Source: an uncultured Clostridia bacterium (GTDB taxonomy: Bacteria; Bacillota; Clostridia; Christensenellales; UBA1242). Taken from it: 15,021 bases of DNA. Below are positions 14,145 to 15,021 of the stretch, one piece after another. The notes under the pieces were generated by a model that saw only the letters and a list, made by a program, of their open reading frames with translations, did not search any database and was not told the origin of the DNA. Location of the stretch: positions 1 through 15,021 of the forward strand of contig CAMUJQ010000019.1 in the NCBI GenBank assembly GCA_947089305.1, written 5' to 3'. The translations under genes and the position numbers were made by a program. Numbering within the stretch: position 1 is the first letter of the stretch; every line of letters starts with the position of its first letter.

Positions 14145-14423
14145 ATGCAAAACTCAATAATTAAAGAAATGTTTTTTGGTAATTGTGGCAACTATGAAAA
14201 TATTAAAAGAACTGAAAATGAAGATAAACTTTCTGAAATATTTAATAATCTTTATTGTGAATATACAATAAATTACACTAAAGAACATAAAAGCACTTTA
14301 GACCAACTTATTGACGCGAATGAAGACCTTTGGAGTGAAATTGCTAAAGAACATTATTTCTATGGCTTTAAAATTGGTCTTCTAGTTGGCGTTGAATGTT
14401 CAAGTGTTTTTAACGACAAATAA
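14145..14423 (+). CDS. Small DUF6809-like protein
   Basis: A 92-residue soluble protein. The layout resembles the DUF6809 group of small Clostridia proteins: an N-terminal segment with a G-N-(Y) motif (EMFFGNCGNYENIKR), a middle helix pair (TLDQLIDANEDLWSEIA), and a C-terminal helix with the signature HYFYGFKIGLLVGVE. Function of that group is unknown. AAAGGAGGTG (14131-14140) is close to a full match to the 16S anti-Shine-Dalgarno sequence, 4 nt before the ATG, so high translation is expected. It is monocistronic, with its own promoter and terminator, and divergent from the M14 operon. The family call rests on my memory of the pattern and is moderate. Confidence 0.7.
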   Translation: MQNSIIKEMFFGNCGNYENIKRTENEDKLSEIFNNLYCEYTINYTKEHKSTLDQLIDANEDLWSEIAKEHYFYGFKIGLLVGVECSSVFNDK

Positions 14424-14461
14424 AAAAACAAAAGTAAGGTTTTTAAAATTTTAAACTAGCA

Positions 14462-14494
14462 AAAAACCGAACTCTAATTTTGAGTTCGGTTTTT
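14462..14494 (+). terminator. Rho-independent terminator
   Basis: AAAAACCGAACTC (14462-14474) pairs with GAGTTCGGTTTTT (14482-14494) around a 7-nt loop, followed by ATTATA. It is the most G+C-rich hairpin in the window. It ends the DUF6809-like gene transcript. Confidence 0.88.
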
Positions 14495-14595
14495 ATTATA
14501 AAAAGGCATTATTCCCACGCTATTTGCATAAAGGGCAAGTTATACATTTTTTAAATCTTCTTTCTATAATATACAACATTAATAAAAATTCTTTA

Positions 14596-14612
14596 AGGAC
14601 TATTTTAATCCT
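14596..14612 (-). terminator. Weak candidate terminator of the ATP-grasp gene
   Basis: On the minus strand AGGATT pairs with AGTCCT (one T-G wobble) around a 5-nt loop, about 25 nt after the stop codon, followed by TTAAAGAATTTTTATT. The short stem makes this uncertain. Confidence 0.3.
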
Positions 14613-14636
14613 CTGCATTAGTTTTAATATTTAAAA

Positions 14637-15021
14637 TCAATCCTTTATTAAAGACTCAATTTTTTTGCTTACCTTTATAAATTTTTTCTCATCATAAAAA
14701 CTTAAATAGTTGATTTCAAATATACTTGGTAGCTTGTTTTCAATAAGCTTTTTATCCAATTCTTCTGATGATGCTTGAAAACGAGGATTTATTTCCATAA
14801 AATAAACATGATTTTGCTTAACAATGTAATCAACTCCGCCAATCCCCCGGTAGCCAAGGCTTTGAAGACGTTTCACTATTTTTATTGTTTGATTTTTAAT
14901 TTTGTTGCGTACAGCTACCTTTATTTTTTTATAGGCATCAAAGTTCCAGCCGTCATAAACCAATTCGTTATTTTCTTCTATAAATTGTTGTGAACCATTA
15001 AATAATAGAATATAGTTATTT
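14637..15021 (-). CDS. ATP-grasp domain protein, C-terminal part (runs off the window)
   Basis: The reading frame is open from the right edge to the TGA at 14637-14639, so the start lies outside. A TTG at 14961-14963 is not a convincing start, because the upstream codons (reading NNYILLFNGSQQFIEENNE) continue the domain. The C-terminal ATP-grasp hallmarks are visible: GYRGIGGVDYIV, then the metal-binding E and N in FMEINPRFQASS, with the following helix EELDKKLIENKLPSIF. ATP-grasp ligases join a carboxylate to an amine or thiol through an acyl phosphate; the substrates cannot be told from this fragment. It ends with a helical, Lys-rich tail. At least 127 residues are present. Confidence 0.8.
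   Translation of the reverse strand, partial: NNYILLFNGSQQFIEENNELVYDGWNFDAYKKIKVAVRNKIKNQTIKIVKRLQSLGYRGIGGVDYIVKQNHVYFMEINPRFQASSEELDKKLIENKLPSIFEINYLSFYDEKKFIKVSKKIESLIKD

Noticed and set aside
1..15021. Alternative genetic code (TGA read as Trp)
   Set aside because: TGA ends the M14 and ATP-grasp genes at the expected places and no conserved gene is interrupted by TGA.
1..15021. CRISPR array, tRNA, rRNA, insertion sequence or prophage module
   Set aside because: No regularly spaced repeats, cloverleaf sequences, transposase or integrase motifs were seen on either strand.

Overview
The window is A+T-rich DNA (roughly 70% A+T by eye). It carries Bacillota/Clostridia-type genes with strong AGGAG-type ribosome binding sites, frequent TTG starts and compact bidirectional terminators. 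TGA ends two genes (the M14 peptidase and the ATP-grasp gene), so the genetic code is standard. Sporulation-type genes (yabP, yabQ and a possible bofA) point to an endospore-forming Clostridia-like lineage or a descendant of one. I infer this from gene content; I cannot name the organism.

Layout. 1-600: an unrecognised four-helix membrane protein. 601-1800: a NADAR-domain N-glycosidase (minus) and family I inorganic pyrophosphatase (plus), divergently transcribed and each ending in a palindromic terminator. 1812-2621: a short-chain dehydrogenase split by one in-frame TAA, so a recent pseudogene or a sequencing error. 2719-3377: yabP-yabQ, a two-gene operon of the sigma-E mother-cell type. 3386-4084 (minus): a BofA-like small membrane protein followed by a MarR-type regulator. 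4172-4630: an unrecognised acidic soluble protein.

4663-13979 (minus) is one long gene block. In transcription order it holds an M14 metallopeptidase, tadA, a degenerate GlmU-like protein, pth, mfd, a PrsA/SurA-like parvulin lipoprotein and a UPF0104/YbhN-type flippase-like membrane protein. Gaps are 10-60 bp and pth overlaps mfd by 20 bp. A strong promoter precedes the M14 gene and another with a perfect -10 lies between mfd and the foldase gene. The order GlmU-like, pth, mfd recalls the Bacillus glmU-prs-ctc-pth-fin-mfd locus, whose downstream neighbours include yabP-yabQ. Here yabPQ sit a few kb away on the other strand, so this looks like a rearranged version of that ancestral locus.

13980-15021: a divergent regulatory region with two tandem inverted repeats, a small DUF6809-like protein with a near-ideal ribosome binding site, its terminator, and the C-terminal part of an ATP-grasp protein running off the right edge.

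The genes are mostly housekeeping: cell envelope, translation fidelity, repair and sporulation. I found no CRISPR array, tRNA, rRNA, insertion sequence or convincing new multi-gene defence or biosynthetic system. The best leads are the degenerate GlmU-like gene, the nonsense-interrupted dehydrogenase, the paired hairpins near 14047-14089, the possibly leaderless MarR gene and the envelope pair at the end of the mfd operon.
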